A stretch of DNA of 64,000 nt, taken from positions 62,001 to 126,000 of the forward strand of contig JANQED010000033.1 of the NCBI GenBank assembly GCA_028278545.1, written 5' to 3'. Within the stretch, counting starts at the first letter, position 1, and every line of letters begins with the position of its first letter. Under the pieces are notes generated by a model. The model did no database searches and had not been told where the DNA came from. It saw only the letters and a program-made list of their open reading frames with translations. Of this stretch, positions 34,485 to 43,035 are shown piece by piece. The position numbers were made by a program, and so were the translations under genes. This stretch comes from Anaerolineales bacterium (GTDB lineage Bacteria; Chloroflexota; Anaerolineae; Anaerolineales; UBA11858).

Positions 34485-35216
34485 TTATCTTAGCCCAAAA
34501 CGCCACTTCAGATAGCCGGTCACGGCGGTTTGTTTTTGCAAAAGGGTCCACAGATCGCGAAAGGCTTTGACGATCACGTGGAGATTCGCTCCAGTGGCCT
34601 CGCCGCCCACTCTGGGGCGATGAGGCACAGGCACTTCTTCGATGCGATGGCCCAGGCGTCTTGCCTTGGAGAGGAACTCGGTATCGATCAGTGCACCGTC
34701 CGATTCGATGGAGATACGATGGAGCAAATCTCGCTGGAAGAGCTTGAAACCGCAGTCGATGTCGCGGCATAGATAGCCAAACAGGATTCGGATGAGCATG
34801 TTCCAGCCAAATGCGTTGAATTTGCGCATGAACGGGTCTCGCCGGGGTGTCCGGTAACCACAGATGACCTCAGCGTTGGTTTCGTCGTGGCGTTCCAGCA
34901 AGCGGGTGATCTCCTCGAAGTGGAACTGGTTATTGGCTGGGAAGAAGGCGATCAACTCCTTACGGGCGGCGGCGAAGCCGGCTTTGAGGGCTCCACCGTA
35001 ACCGCGGTTGGGGTAATGCTCCACCAGGCGGAAGTTGTGAACAAATCTAGCCAAGTCGCGCCCGATCTGGCCGGTGCGGTCGTGACTGCCATCGTTGACC
35101 AGGATGATCTCGTAATCGAGGCCCAACTGGTCAGCGACGCCGGACACTTCGGCGATAGTGGTGTGTACATTGGCTTCTTCGTTGTAGGCGGGGATGACAA
35201 TGGATAGACTTTTCAT
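34485..35216 (-). CDS. Glycosyltransferase family 2 (polyprenyl-phosphate sugar synthase-like)
   Basis: The 243-residue protein matches the DPM1/GtrB-type GT2 fold: SIVIPAYNEEANVHTTIAEV, LVNDGSHDRTG, YGGALKAGFAAARKE and CDIDCGFKLFQRDLL. It should transfer a sugar from an NDP-sugar to a polyprenyl phosphate. At the usual metal-binding DxD or GDNQ position this protein reads FPANNQFHFEE, where the expected Asp is Asn; activity may rely on other residues. It is followed by no transmembrane tail. It lies 53 bases after gtrA and 20 before the Cys-rich gene. Confidence 0.9.
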   Translation of the reverse strand: MKSLSIVIPAYNEEANVHTTIAEVSGVADQLGLDYEIILVNDGSHDRTGQIGRDLARFVHNFRLVEHYPNRGYGGALKAGFAAARKELIAFFPANNQFHFEEITRLLERHDETNAEVICGYRTPRRDPFMRKFNAFGWNMLIRILFGYLCRDIDCGFKLFQRDLLHRISIESDGALIDTEFLSKARRLGHRIEEVPVPHRPRVGGEATGANLHVIVKAFRDLWTLLQKQTAVTGYLKWRFGLR

Positions 35217-35269
35217 GGTTTACCTCGTTTGGTTGTAGAGATGCAGTCCGAGTGTGTCTTTAGTGACGT

Positions 35270-35746
35270 TTATTTAAAGACCACCAGCTTGTTCAAGATG
35301 AAATTCCAGGCGAAAGACGCCCCGGTTGCCAGGATGAGCGAAACAATCTCACTAAGGTTAAACGCTTCCAGGCCCAGATACATGACACCGGCGTTGATCC
35401 CCAGGGCGGCGATATGCGTCAGGGTGAACAAGAATGCGGCGTGCCAGGGGTCGCTCTGTGATTTGAAAGTCCAGGTGCGGTTCCAGTAGAAGCTGTTGAC
35501 CATGCCGATGGCATAGGCGATGCCCTTGGCCAGCACGGCCAGCGATTCGAGCCACAGCCAACGCGTCAGGATGAAATAGGCTGCCGCGTCAATGAGGGTG
35601 TTGGATACGCCCACGGCGGCGTATTTGAAGGCCTGGCTGAGGGTCTTTTGGATGAAACCCTCAGCCAGGCTGTTGCTCCGTTCCGGCCCCCTCTCTCCGG
35701 CGGGGAGAGCAGGTGTGGTAATGATGGTTCTAGTTTCCGCAGGCAT
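35270..35746 (-). CDS. GtrA-family flippase-like membrane protein
   Basis: From the ATG at 35746 (GAGG, 6 bases upstream) the 158-residue product has four hydrophobic helices and the GtrA features FKYAAVGVSNTLIDAAAYF, NSFYWNRTWTFKS and FAWNFILNKLVVFK. GtrA proteins help flip polyprenyl-linked sugars. The first 30 residues are soluble. The start overlaps the end of the GT39 gene by 17 bases, so expression is coupled. Together with GT2 and GT39 it forms a classical three-part sugar transfer route. Confidence 0.9.
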   Translation of the reverse strand: MPAETRTIITTPALPAGERGPERSNSLAEGFIQKTLSQAFKYAAVGVSNTLIDAAAYFILTRWLWLESLAVLAKGIAYAIGMVNSFYWNRTWTFKSQSDPWHAAFLFTLTHIAALGINAGVMYLGLEAFNLSEIVSLILATGASFAWNFILNKLVVFK

Positions 35747-37976
35747 AGAGCACCTCTTCGGTTTGGCCGTCGCGCGGTCCAGAGGCATTGGATGGCCTCA
35801 GGTTTTCCGATGTCTGGAGTTCCACGGCGCTGCAATTATTCATCATCCATTGGGCGATCTCTGGTTTCTGCTGTGGGATGCCCAGGATGTAGCGCAGTTC
35901 ACCGTTTTCGATCATCTTGATCAGATCGTCGAGCCCCACGACATCATCTCCCCCCGTAAAGCCGCCGAAGGTGAGCACTTTGCGCCCGGTTTCCAGGATG
36001 TAAGGTGCTGCGCCGCGGGCGTTGAGGGTCGCCAGCAGATAATCGTCTGGGTCGGTGTGGGCCAGCAGATAGTCCAGGATGACCTGCCCGCGGGCGCTGA
36101 GGGTGGTCTGGTTGGGGGTCATGAACGTGGCCCGGGTTTGGTCCGAGGACCCGACTCCCGCGGTGGGAAGGGCTACATTGGGATTGGTGTTGAGCGTGGT
36201 CAGCGCCGACCAGGTGAGGGGAGCCACCAGCATAGCCGTCAGCAACAATGCCAGCCCCACTTTGTAAATGGGGAGTAATTTACTGAACGCCAGCACCCCG
36301 ATTCCGGCCAGCCAGATCAGCACCGAGATCGCCGTGACCCAACCGGCGTAATCGGGATAGCTGCGGAAGATGAAGATCTCGAAGATGACCGTGCAGCCGG
36401 TGATGAAGGCTGCCACGAGCCAACCCAGGGTGGGGTTCTGTTTCCAGTGTTTGGCGATGCTCCAGAGGCTGATGCCTGCCAAAGCGGCTAACGGCGGCCC
36501 CAGCATGATTAAGTAATAGCGGTGGAACAGGCCGGTGGTGAAGCTGAAATAGGCCATAGGGGGCAGCAGCCATCCGGCCCACAGGAATAAACTGTTTTGT
36601 TTTCCATTCAGCGGCCATGACCAGCTCATCGCCACCAGGGCAATGGGTAGCCCCAGCAACACCAGGGGCAGCAGCCAACTGGCCTCGGTGACCAGGGGCT
36701 CTTCGAACAGGCGCAGCACGCCGGCCGTACCCGTCTCGCCCGAGCGGCCACCACCAGGGCCGCCGCTGTTGGCAGGGCCATCCTGATTGGGAGAGGATTG
36801 GGGCTGTGCGGGGGAATTTTGATTCGCCTGTGGTCCCCTGCCTTCTGGCACGCAGACTAACTGGTCTTGGGCGTTATTCAGGCAGGTTCCCTCGACGGTA
36901 TTTCCGTTGCGTAAGCTGGCAGTGCAAGCCTCACTTTCCGCCAGACCTGTGCAGGCATCGAGAACTTCCCGGGGTGGATTGGGGCGATTATCAGCGGGGA
37001 CGGTGTTCTGGCCGGGAGGGGCGGACCCCGCCGGAGGTCGGTTCGTGGTTCCATCTGTGGGGGAGCGGCCAGCCCCGGGGCCGTCGGCCCCAGCGCGCGG
37101 GCCATCCCCCCCGGAGCGGCGATTGTTCCCGGTGAGGCCCAAACGCCTCAGCCCGTTATGGCCGATGATCAGTTCCAAAACGGTGTTGTCTTCGCTGCTG
37201 CCGATATATGGCCGCTGGTCGGCGGGGGTGAGGTCAACGGCGATAACCCAGGCAAAGGACACTACCAACATGACAATGGCTGCCAGGCCAAGCTGAAGGA
37301 TGCGTTTCCACCAGGGGGCACGGGCACCCAAGAAGTAGACGGCGAAGAAGGCGGGCAGCACCATATAGGCTTGCAGCATCTTGATGTTGAAGCCCAGGCC
37401 GACCAGGATGGCACCCAGCAGCAGGTGGCGGGTTTTGCCCGTCTCAGTTGCTTTGAGGAAAGCCCAGGCCGCCAGCAGCAACACGAAGACCAGCAGGCCG
37501 TCGATGGTGTTGTTGCGCTCGGTGGCGACGGCCACAGGCATCAGGGCCAGCACCAGGGCGGCGGCCAACCCGGCCCAGATGCCGAAATATTTGCGAACCA
37601 GATGGTAGAGCACGGGGATGGAGAGCGTCCCGGCCAGGGCCTGGGGAAAGGCCAGGGCAAAGCCGTTGACGCCCAAGAAGTACGCCGAAACCGCCTGCAC
37701 CCAAAAGCCCAGCGGGGGCTTATCCACGGTCACCGAGCCGCCCGGCTCGAAGGTCACGTAGAAGAAGTTATGCCAGGAAGTGAGCATGGATTTGACCGCG
37801 GCGGCGTAATAGGTGTTGCCGATGCTGTAAGCGCCGAGCTGGTAGAAGCGCAGAAAAGCGCCCAGCGCGATAATGGCTAACAACCCCACCGTAGCGATGA
37901 TTTTCTGGCGGCTGATGCCCGAGGCATCCGCGCGGGAGGCGGGGGTGATTGGTGTGGTTTGGGTTTTTACAGTCAT
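35730..37976 (-). CDS. GT39/ArnT-like membrane glycosyltransferase with Cys-rich insert
   Basis: The 748-residue protein has about a dozen membrane helices and the catalytic-loop region YYAAAVKSMLTSWHNFFYV...GGSVTVDKPPLGFWVQ, typical of polyprenyl-sugar-dependent transferases of the PMT/ArnT/YkcB kind. A large Gly/Pro/Asn-rich extracytoplasmic insert (about residues 275-405) splits the helices. It contains a Cys module DACTGLAESEACT...GTCLNNAQDQLVCVP, like the tail of the DUF1566 lipoprotein. The soluble C-terminal domain has DPDDYLLATLNARGAAPYILETG. GGAGCACGTT upstream fits the ATG at 37976. It heads the operon to 31953 and likely attaches sugars to secreted proteins. Confidence 0.88.
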   Translation of the reverse strand: MTVKTQTTPITPASRADASGISRQKIIATVGLLAIIALGAFLRFYQLGAYSIGNTYYAAAVKSMLTSWHNFFYVTFEPGGSVTVDKPPLGFWVQAVSAYFLGVNGFALAFPQALAGTLSIPVLYHLVRKYFGIWAGLAAALVLALMPVAVATERNNTIDGLLVFVLLLAAWAFLKATETGKTRHLLLGAILVGLGFNIKMLQAYMVLPAFFAVYFLGARAPWWKRILQLGLAAIVMLVVSFAWVIAVDLTPADQRPYIGSSEDNTVLELIIGHNGLRRLGLTGNNRRSGGDGPRAGADGPGAGRSPTDGTTNRPPAGSAPPGQNTVPADNRPNPPREVLDACTGLAESEACTASLRNGNTVEGTCLNNAQDQLVCVPEGRGPQANQNSPAQPQSSPNQDGPANSGGPGGGRSGETGTAGVLRLFEEPLVTEASWLLPLVLLGLPIALVAMSWSWPLNGKQNSLFLWAGWLLPPMAYFSFTTGLFHRYYLIMLGPPLAALAGISLWSIAKHWKQNPTLGWLVAAFITGCTVIFEIFIFRSYPDYAGWVTAISVLIWLAGIGVLAFSKLLPIYKVGLALLLTAMLVAPLTWSALTTLNTNPNVALPTAGVGSSDQTRATFMTPNQTTLSARGQVILDYLLAHTDPDDYLLATLNARGAAPYILETGRKVLTFGGFTGGDDVVGLDDLIKMIENGELRYILGIPQQKPEIAQWMMNNCSAVELQTSENLRPSNASGPRDGQTEEVLYACGN

Positions 37977-38156
37977 AACGTGCTCCTGGGTACTGGGCGT
38001 CGGATATTGGGGTCAAGCCAATTCTGTGGATGGTTATTTCGAATATCTGACGCCTGCTCACCTGATTCTTGGCCATCAGTTTACCGGAGAGATGTTCAGA
38101 ACTTGTTTAGATCATTTGTGGATTCCATTTAGAGTTCGTAAAGGGTTAAAATAGAA

Positions 38157-38192
38157 AAAGCCCCCGACCGCTTTACTGCGATCGAGGGCTTT
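38157..38192 (-). terminator. Terminator of M1 peptidase gene
   Basis: AAAGCCCCCGACCGC and GCGATCGAGGGCTTT form a 15-bp stem with two mismatches and a 6-base loop. On the minus strand it is followed by TTTTTCTATTTT. It lies 71 bases after the M1 gene stop. The surrounding 37977-38262 gap holds no gene. Confidence 0.85.
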
Positions 38193-38262
38193 GGTTTGCT
38201 GCTTCTGCAGAGAGACTGGCTAGTAACTGCCGTCTGGTTGCGGCTGGATGCTGCGCGATGGG

Positions 38263-39768
38263 TTATCTGAGGAAATATAGTTCTAGGAGATCACTGAGGT
38301 CTGTGTCTATATACTTCGACAGCAGCCGAAAGAAATCGTTTCCAGTTGCGATTTGGTTTGTATATGTGGAGGCATAGTCCTTTAGGAATGCGAAGAAGGC
38401 TTCATCGCCGATCAGCTCTCGCAGATCGTTCAAGAATATTGCCCCTCGCAAGTAGACGGCGTCGCGATACTCACGATAACCTGAGGTATTGTAAAGGGTG
38501 CTGTTCACCCACCCGGCAGGATGGTAAGGGTTCACGCGATGATCCCACCAGAAATTATCTAATCTCTCAGGGTAATAGTGTTCGTAAAATAAATACTCGC
38601 TGTAGGTGGCTAAGGCTTCATCAAGCCAAGGCTCTAAGGCCTGATCGTTGGCGACCAATCCATACCACCATTGGTGGGAGGTTTCATGGGCCGCAATGGC
38701 GACCAGGAAGCTCCCGGCGGTGCCGTCGAAGGAAGCGAAGAAGCCTCGGTTGAGGAAGTACAGGCCCTGGTATTCCATGCCGTGGTCGAAGTCGGCCTGT
38801 ACCATTGATAACATGGGATGGGGATAGGGGCCGTAGAGTTCAGTATAGAGTTGAAAAGCGTCTATGGTGGCTTGAAAGGCGCTTTCTCCTGCGACGACAT
38901 CGGGGGTGAAGACATACCCCATGATGGTTGTACCGTTCACCTGCTCTTCGGAGACCTCGTAAGATGGGCTGACAGACCAGACGAAATTGCGACCCTGTTT
39001 CAGATGGTATCTGTGGGTTTCCCCCTCTCCAATATCAGGTGCGCTGGCAGCGATGGTCACTGGCTGGGGGAGATTTTTGAGTGTGATGTTGATATCGAAA
39101 TTCGCAACGGGGTAAACGAGAAATTCACCAAAAGCCCAGGGGTCTCGCGTAACCCAGCCCTCGCCATCACGATAGGGTGGCACAAAAGGGTACCAATCCA
39201 CCAGGTTGATCTGACGGGTGGTGTACCCAAAGGGGGTCGGCCCCGTTTCGTCAGAAGCATCGTTGGGAGGCAGCCAAATCTCATAGTTCAGGATGATATT
39301 TTTCGTTGTACCGGGGTCGAGCGGCTCTGGCAGTGGAATGGATAATTGGGAGCCTCTCAGGGCATGATCTGCAATCTCCTGGCCGTCATCCCAGGTGATT
39401 TGCTTCAAGTGGAAAGCGTCCTGGTATAAATTTGGGGGCACCAGGAGGATGATTTCTCGGATAGCGGTTGATGAGGTATTGGGAATGCTGATGAATTGGG
39501 CTACTGTCAGCGTTCGATTGACATAATCTAGCTCGGTGGAGATCACATACTGGATTTCTGGCTGGGGAGGCGTTGTTGGGGTGGGACTGGCCGTTGATGT
39601 GTGGGTGGCCGTGGGAGCGACTGTGGCCTCGGGGGAAGGGGTGGATGTCTGCGTCTGCGTTTGGGTCGCAATGGTCGGGGTATTGGTTGATGCCACCGGC
39701 GGCGTTCCACAGGCCACTAAAGTGCAAAAAGAAATGATGAAAATGACGATGTGGCAGTAAATTTTCAT
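38263..39768 (-). CDS. M1-family (gluzincin) peptidase lipoprotein
   Basis: From the ATG at 39768 the 501-residue product has a lipobox (ISFCTLVACGTPP) and a Thr/Pro/Ser-rich linker of 40 residues. An M1 aminopeptidase-like domain follows, with zinc motif HETSHQWWYGLV and the third ligand Glu in WLDEALATYSEYL. The catalytic Tyr is not certain. It is membrane-anchored and outward-facing, so it may trim peptides outside the cell. Longer frames to 39945 and a second ATG at 39780 have no better RBS. The Thr-rich linker resembles that of the other lipoproteins. Confidence 0.88.
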   Translation of the reverse strand: MKIYCHIVIFIISFCTLVACGTPPVASTNTPTIATQTQTQTSTPSPEATVAPTATHTSTASPTPTTPPQPEIQYVISTELDYVNRTLTVAQFISIPNTSSTAIREIILLVPPNLYQDAFHLKQITWDDGQEIADHALRGSQLSIPLPEPLDPGTTKNIILNYEIWLPPNDASDETGPTPFGYTTRQINLVDWYPFVPPYRDGEGWVTRDPWAFGEFLVYPVANFDINITLKNLPQPVTIAASAPDIGEGETHRYHLKQGRNFVWSVSPSYEVSEEQVNGTTIMGYVFTPDVVAGESAFQATIDAFQLYTELYGPYPHPMLSMVQADFDHGMEYQGLYFLNRGFFASFDGTAGSFLVAIAAHETSHQWWYGLVANDQALEPWLDEALATYSEYLFYEHYYPERLDNFWWDHRVNPYHPAGWVNSTLYNTSGYREYRDAVYLRGAIFLNDLRELIGDEAFFAFLKDYASTYTNQIATGNDFFRLLSKYIDTDLSDLLELYFLR

Positions 39769-39859
39769 GGGCGAGATCATATCATGAATTTTGGCGGTTT
39801 CCCCCCCGATGAAGTATAATCGGGCAGAATCTGATGAAGGACAAGGACGCGGATTTACA

Positions 39860-40504
39860 ATGAAGATAACCTGGCATGGACATTCCTGTTTTCGACTCTC
39901 AGCACGCGGTTTAGCAACGGTTGTCACCGATCCATATGACGACAAAGTGGTTGGTTATGGACCTCTGAACCTGCGCGGGCATATTGTCTCCATCAGCCAG
40001 GATGCGCCAGCCTACAACAACCAGGGAGCGGTGAAATCCAAGCAGCGGATGGTGTGCGGGCCGGGCGAGTATGAGATCGGGAATGTCTTCATCACCGCGG
40101 TGCGCACCAATGGCGGCAACCAACGCAAAAAAGATGAGCTCCGCAATACGCTTTATGTGTTCGATTATGAGGGTGTGGCGGTTGCCCATCTCGGCAATTT
40201 GTATCGGGTGCCCAGCCAGTCTCAGGTGGAGGCATTGGGGACGGTGAACGTCGCCCTGGTGCCCGTAGGTGGGGGTGAAGGCCTGAATGCCGCCAAGGCT
40301 GCCGAGGTGATCAGCTTGCTTGAACCGGGAATCGTGATCCCCATGCATTACAGCATGCCTAAATGCAAAATCAAATTAGACCCGCTCAGCAAATTCCTCA
40401 AAGAGATGGGCCTGGGAACGATCAAGCCTGTGGAAGAGCTATCAGTGACGCCTTCATCCGTCCCGGCCGAGACTCAGGTTGTGGTCTTGGAGTATCAGGC
40501 GTGA
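39860..40504 (+). CDS. MBL-fold protein with degraded metal site
   Basis: The 214-residue product, from the ATG at 39860, follows the fold of UPF0173-type metallo-beta-lactamase relatives (MKITWHGHSCFRLSARG; MVCGPGEYEIG; VALVPVGGGEGLNAAKAAEVISLLEPGIVIPMHY). The canonical THxHxDH motif is replaced by SISQDAPAYNN, and the HLGD motif reads HLGNLYR. Only the C-terminal His of PMHY remains. Catalysis by the usual two-metal site is therefore unlikely. Longer frames to 39791 add no family sequence. The next gene follows by 16 bases, and the two are likely cotranscribed. Confidence 0.85.
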   Translation: MKITWHGHSCFRLSARGLATVVTDPYDDKVVGYGPLNLRGHIVSISQDAPAYNNQGAVKSKQRMVCGPGEYEIGNVFITAVRTNGGNQRKKDELRNTLYVFDYEGVAVAHLGNLYRVPSQSQVEALGTVNVALVPVGGGEGLNAAKAAEVISLLEPGIVIPMHYSMPKCKIKLDPLSKFLKEMGLGTIKPVEELSVTPSSVPAETQVVVLEYQA

Positions 40505-40520
40505 TATCTGGAGAGAGATT

Positions 40521-40823
40521 GTGGCCGTAAAGCTGTTGATGACCTGGAATATCCTGCCGGGGCGCGAACAAGAGTACTTTGAATTTGTGGTGCGTGAATT
40601 TATCCCGGAAGTTCAACAACTGGGACTCGAAACGACCGAGGCCTGGGTCACAGTTTATGGCGATCACCCTCAAATCCTGGCCGCGGCGAAGACTAATGAC
40701 CCCAACGAGCTGCGCCGGATTATCCTCTCTCAAGAGTGGGATGGTCTGACAGCGCGTTTGCAAGATTACGTCAAAGATTTGGAGTTCAAAACCGTCCAAG
40801 AGCAGCCTGGCTTCCAAATGTAA
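40521..40823 (+). CDS. Small dimeric alpha/beta-barrel-like protein
   Basis: The 100-residue product (GTG start at 40521, with GGAGAG upstream) has the pattern of ABM/NIPSNAP-like ferredoxin-fold proteins: LLMTWNILPGREQEYFEFVVREFIPEVQQLGLETTEAWVTVYG and later LSQEWDGLTARLQDYVKD. An ATG at 40539 is a second candidate. Such proteins form dimeric barrels with varied catalytic or structural roles. It closes the two-gene unit with the MBL-fold protein and is followed by a strong terminator. Confidence 0.65.
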   Translation: MAVKLLMTWNILPGREQEYFEFVVREFIPEVQQLGLETTEAWVTVYGDHPQILAAAKTNDPNELRRIILSQEWDGLTARLQDYVKDLEFKTVQEQPGFQM

Positions 40824-40831
40824 ATGTCCTG

Positions 40832-40878
40832 AAAGAAGCGTATGCCAGACAGTGCTGCTGCCTGGCATACGCTTCTTT
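40832..40878 (+). terminator. Rho-independent terminator before mutY
   Basis: AAAGAAGCGTATGCCAG (40832-40848) pairs perfectly, over 17 bp, with CTGGCATACGCTTCTTT (40862-40878). TTT is at the foot and GCTTGC follows. It lies 9 bases past the small protein stop, and mutY begins 13 bases downstream. Confidence 0.8.
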
Positions 40879-40890
40879 GCTTGCATACCT

Positions 40891-41949
40891 ATGGTTACCC
40901 CATTTGCTGAAAAATTGTTGGATTGGTACGCTGAAAACGCCCGTGACCTGCCCTGGCGCGGGATGGCCGATCCCTACGCGGTGTGGGTCTCGGAGATTAT
41001 GCTCCAGCAAACCCGGGTGGAGACCGTGATCCCCTATTTCGAACGGTGGTTGGCGCGCTTTCCGAATCTTCGTGTACTGGCTGAGGCCTCGCAACAGGAT
41101 GTACTCAATCTGTGGGAAGGTTTGGGCTACTACAGCCGGGCGCGCAATCTGCACAAGGCGGCAAAGATGGTCATCAATCAGCATGGTGGCGAATTACCCG
41201 CTGATGTGGCTTCACTGAAAAGCCTGCCAGGGATCGGGCCTTATACGGCTGCTGCCATTGCCTCGATTGCCTTTGGCTTGGATGAAGCCGCCCTGGATGG
41301 CAATATCCGCCGGGTGTTGTCGCGCACCTTCAACGTCAGCCAAGCGCTAGGCTCGTCCGCTGGGGAGCAGCGTCTTTGGACTTTGGCGCGCGAGCATCTG
41401 CCATCGGGTCAAGCCGGGGACTACAACCAGGCCTTGATGGATTTGGGGGCCACGGTATGCGTGCCGCGCGAGCCGGCGTGTGATCGGTGCCCTTTGTTTG
41501 AGCTATGTGAGGCGCGCGAGCTTGGCGTGCCAAACCTGCGCCCGGTTCGAAAGAAGAAAGATAGCATCCCCCACCATACGGTTACCGCGGCGGTGATCCA
41601 GCGTAATGGAAATGTGCTCATCGGGCAGCGGCCAGAGGGTGGTTTGCTGGGAGGGATGTGGGAGTTCCCGGGGGGTAAAACCGAGCCGGGAGAGACTCTG
41701 CAAGCCTGCCTGAAGCGCGAAATTTGCGAGGAGTTGGGTGCGGATATCGAAGTCCGGGAGCCTCTCGGCGTATACGAGCACGCTTATACGCACTTCCGGG
41801 TCACCCTGCACGCTTTTCGCTCTGCGCTGCTCTCTGGGGAACCTCAACCATTGGGCCATGATGCCCTGCGATGGGTGCCCACCTCAGAACTCAACGATTA
41901 CCCCATGGGGAAGATCGACCGTCAAATTGCGGACTCATTGAAAGGCTGA
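40891..41949 (+). CDS. mutY: A/G-specific adenine glycosylase
   Basis: The 352-residue enzyme removes adenine mispaired with 8-oxoguanine. Visible are the catalytic Glu in LQQTRVETVIPYF, the HhH motif LPGIGPYTAAAIASIAF, the catalytic Asp in LDGNIRRVLSR, and the iron-sulfur loop C-x6-C-x2-C-x5-C in CVPREPACDRCPLFELC. A C-terminal NUDIX-like domain follows (GGMWEFPGGKTEPGETLQACLKREICEELG), which recognises 8-oxoG. The ATG at 40891 gives the standard N-terminus. The M19 dipeptidase gene starts 8 bases later. Confidence 0.97.
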   Translation: MVTPFAEKLLDWYAENARDLPWRGMADPYAVWVSEIMLQQTRVETVIPYFERWLARFPNLRVLAEASQQDVLNLWEGLGYYSRARNLHKAAKMVINQHGGELPADVASLKSLPGIGPYTAAAIASIAFGLDEAALDGNIRRVLSRTFNVSQALGSSAGEQRLWTLAREHLPSGQAGDYNQALMDLGATVCVPREPACDRCPLFELCEARELGVPNLRPVRKKKDSIPHHTVTAAVIQRNGNVLIGQRPEGGLLGGMWEFPGGKTEPGETLQACLKREICEELGADIEVREPLGVYEHAYTHFRVTLHAFRSALLSGEPQPLGHDALRWVPTSELNDYPMGKIDRQIADSLKG

Positions 41950-41957
41950 TTTTATCC

Positions 41958-43031
41958 ATGCTGATTGTAGACGCGCATCAAGACCTGGCCTGGAATGTGC
42001 TCGCCTTCGACCGTGATTACACCCTCTCGGCGTCTGAAACGCGCCGCCGGGAACGCGGCAGCGAGGCCCCCATCCACAATGGCGATACATTGTTGGGCTG
42101 GCCGGACTATCAGCGTGGGCGCGTGGCAATCGTCTTCGCAACGCTTTTCGCAGCGCCTGCCCGACGTAAGCTGGGCCCTTGGGATACGCAATGTTATCGT
42201 GACTTCGCGGAAGCAGTTGATCGCTATCAGGCTCAAATCGACGTCTACCACCGTTTGGTAGAGGATCATCCCGACAAGTTCCGTCTGTTGCGGGCGCAGG
42301 AAGAATTGCACGATCATCTGGACGAGTGGGAATCTGATGCTTCCTCTCCGCCGGTGGGCCTGGTCATTCTGATGGAGGGTGCTGAGGCTGTAGGCGATCC
42401 GTCGGAGCTGGCTGAATGGTGGGAACGCGGCGTGCGCATCATCGGCCCTGCCTGGGCAGGCACCCGTTTCTGCGGCGGCACTGGCGAACCCGGCCCAATG
42501 ACCAAAGAAGGGCATGCCTTGTTGGAGGGCATGGCGGATTTGGACCTGATCCTGGACATCAGCCATATGGATGAGAAGGCGGTGTTGGGGGCTTTGGATG
42601 CATACCCTGGTTCGATCATTGCATCCCATTCGAATGCCGCCGCGCTGCTCGATGGTCTCGACAGCAACCGCTTCCTCTCTGATCGCGTGATCCATGGCTT
42701 GATGGAGCGCGATGCTGTGATCGGTGTAGTCCCCTTTAACCGCTTCTTGCTTTCTGGGTGGCAGGAACGCGACGGACGCCATCTCGTCACCCTGGATTCT
42801 GTGGCTGCACAGATCGATTATATCTGCCAAATGGCGGGGGATGCCCGTCACGTGGGTTTGGGAAGCGACTTCGATGGCGGTTTTGGTTTGCAGAATACCC
42901 CCCTAGAGATCGACACCGTCGCTGATTTAGGGAAGTTGTCCCCTATCTTGATCAATAAGGGTTATACTGAGGAGGATGTTTCTGCCATTCTAGGACGGAA
43001 TTGGATCACACTTTTAGAGAACGGCCTGTGA
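41958..43031 (+). CDS. Membrane-dipeptidase-family (M19) dipeptidase
   Basis: The 357-residue protein belongs to the renal dipeptidase-type amidohydrolases (M19). Metal ligands appear in VDAHQDLAWN (His and Asp), in LMEGAE (Glu), in ISHMDEKAV and ASHSNAAAL (His), and in VGLGSDFDGGFG (Asp). No signal peptide is present, so it is cytoplasmic. The ATG at 41958 is preferred; the longer frame overlaps mutY. The enzyme cleaves dipeptides, often with D- or dehydro-residues, which would fit the DppA peptidase elsewhere in the window. Confidence 0.9.
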   Translation: MLIVDAHQDLAWNVLAFDRDYTLSASETRRRERGSEAPIHNGDTLLGWPDYQRGRVAIVFATLFAAPARRKLGPWDTQCYRDFAEAVDRYQAQIDVYHRLVEDHPDKFRLLRAQEELHDHLDEWESDASSPPVGLVILMEGAEAVGDPSELAEWWERGVRIIGPAWAGTRFCGGTGEPGPMTKEGHALLEGMADLDLILDISHMDEKAVLGALDAYPGSIIASHSNAAALLDGLDSNRFLSDRVIHGLMERDAVIGVVPFNRFLLSGWQERDGRHLVTLDSVAAQIDYICQMAGDARHVGLGSDFDGGFGLQNTPLEIDTVADLGKLSPILINKGYTEEDVSAILGRNWITLLENGL

Positions 43032-43035
43032 AAGG

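Noticed and set aside
34465..34770. 102-codon N-terminal extension of the Cys-rich protein
   Set aside because: It overlaps the GT2 gene, lacks a signal peptide, and would bury the clear signal peptide at residue 103.
37158..37880. 240-codon plus-strand frame across the GT39 gene
   Set aside because: Its Gly/Gln-rich composition is typical of an antisense shadow; the minus-strand membrane protein explains the sequence.
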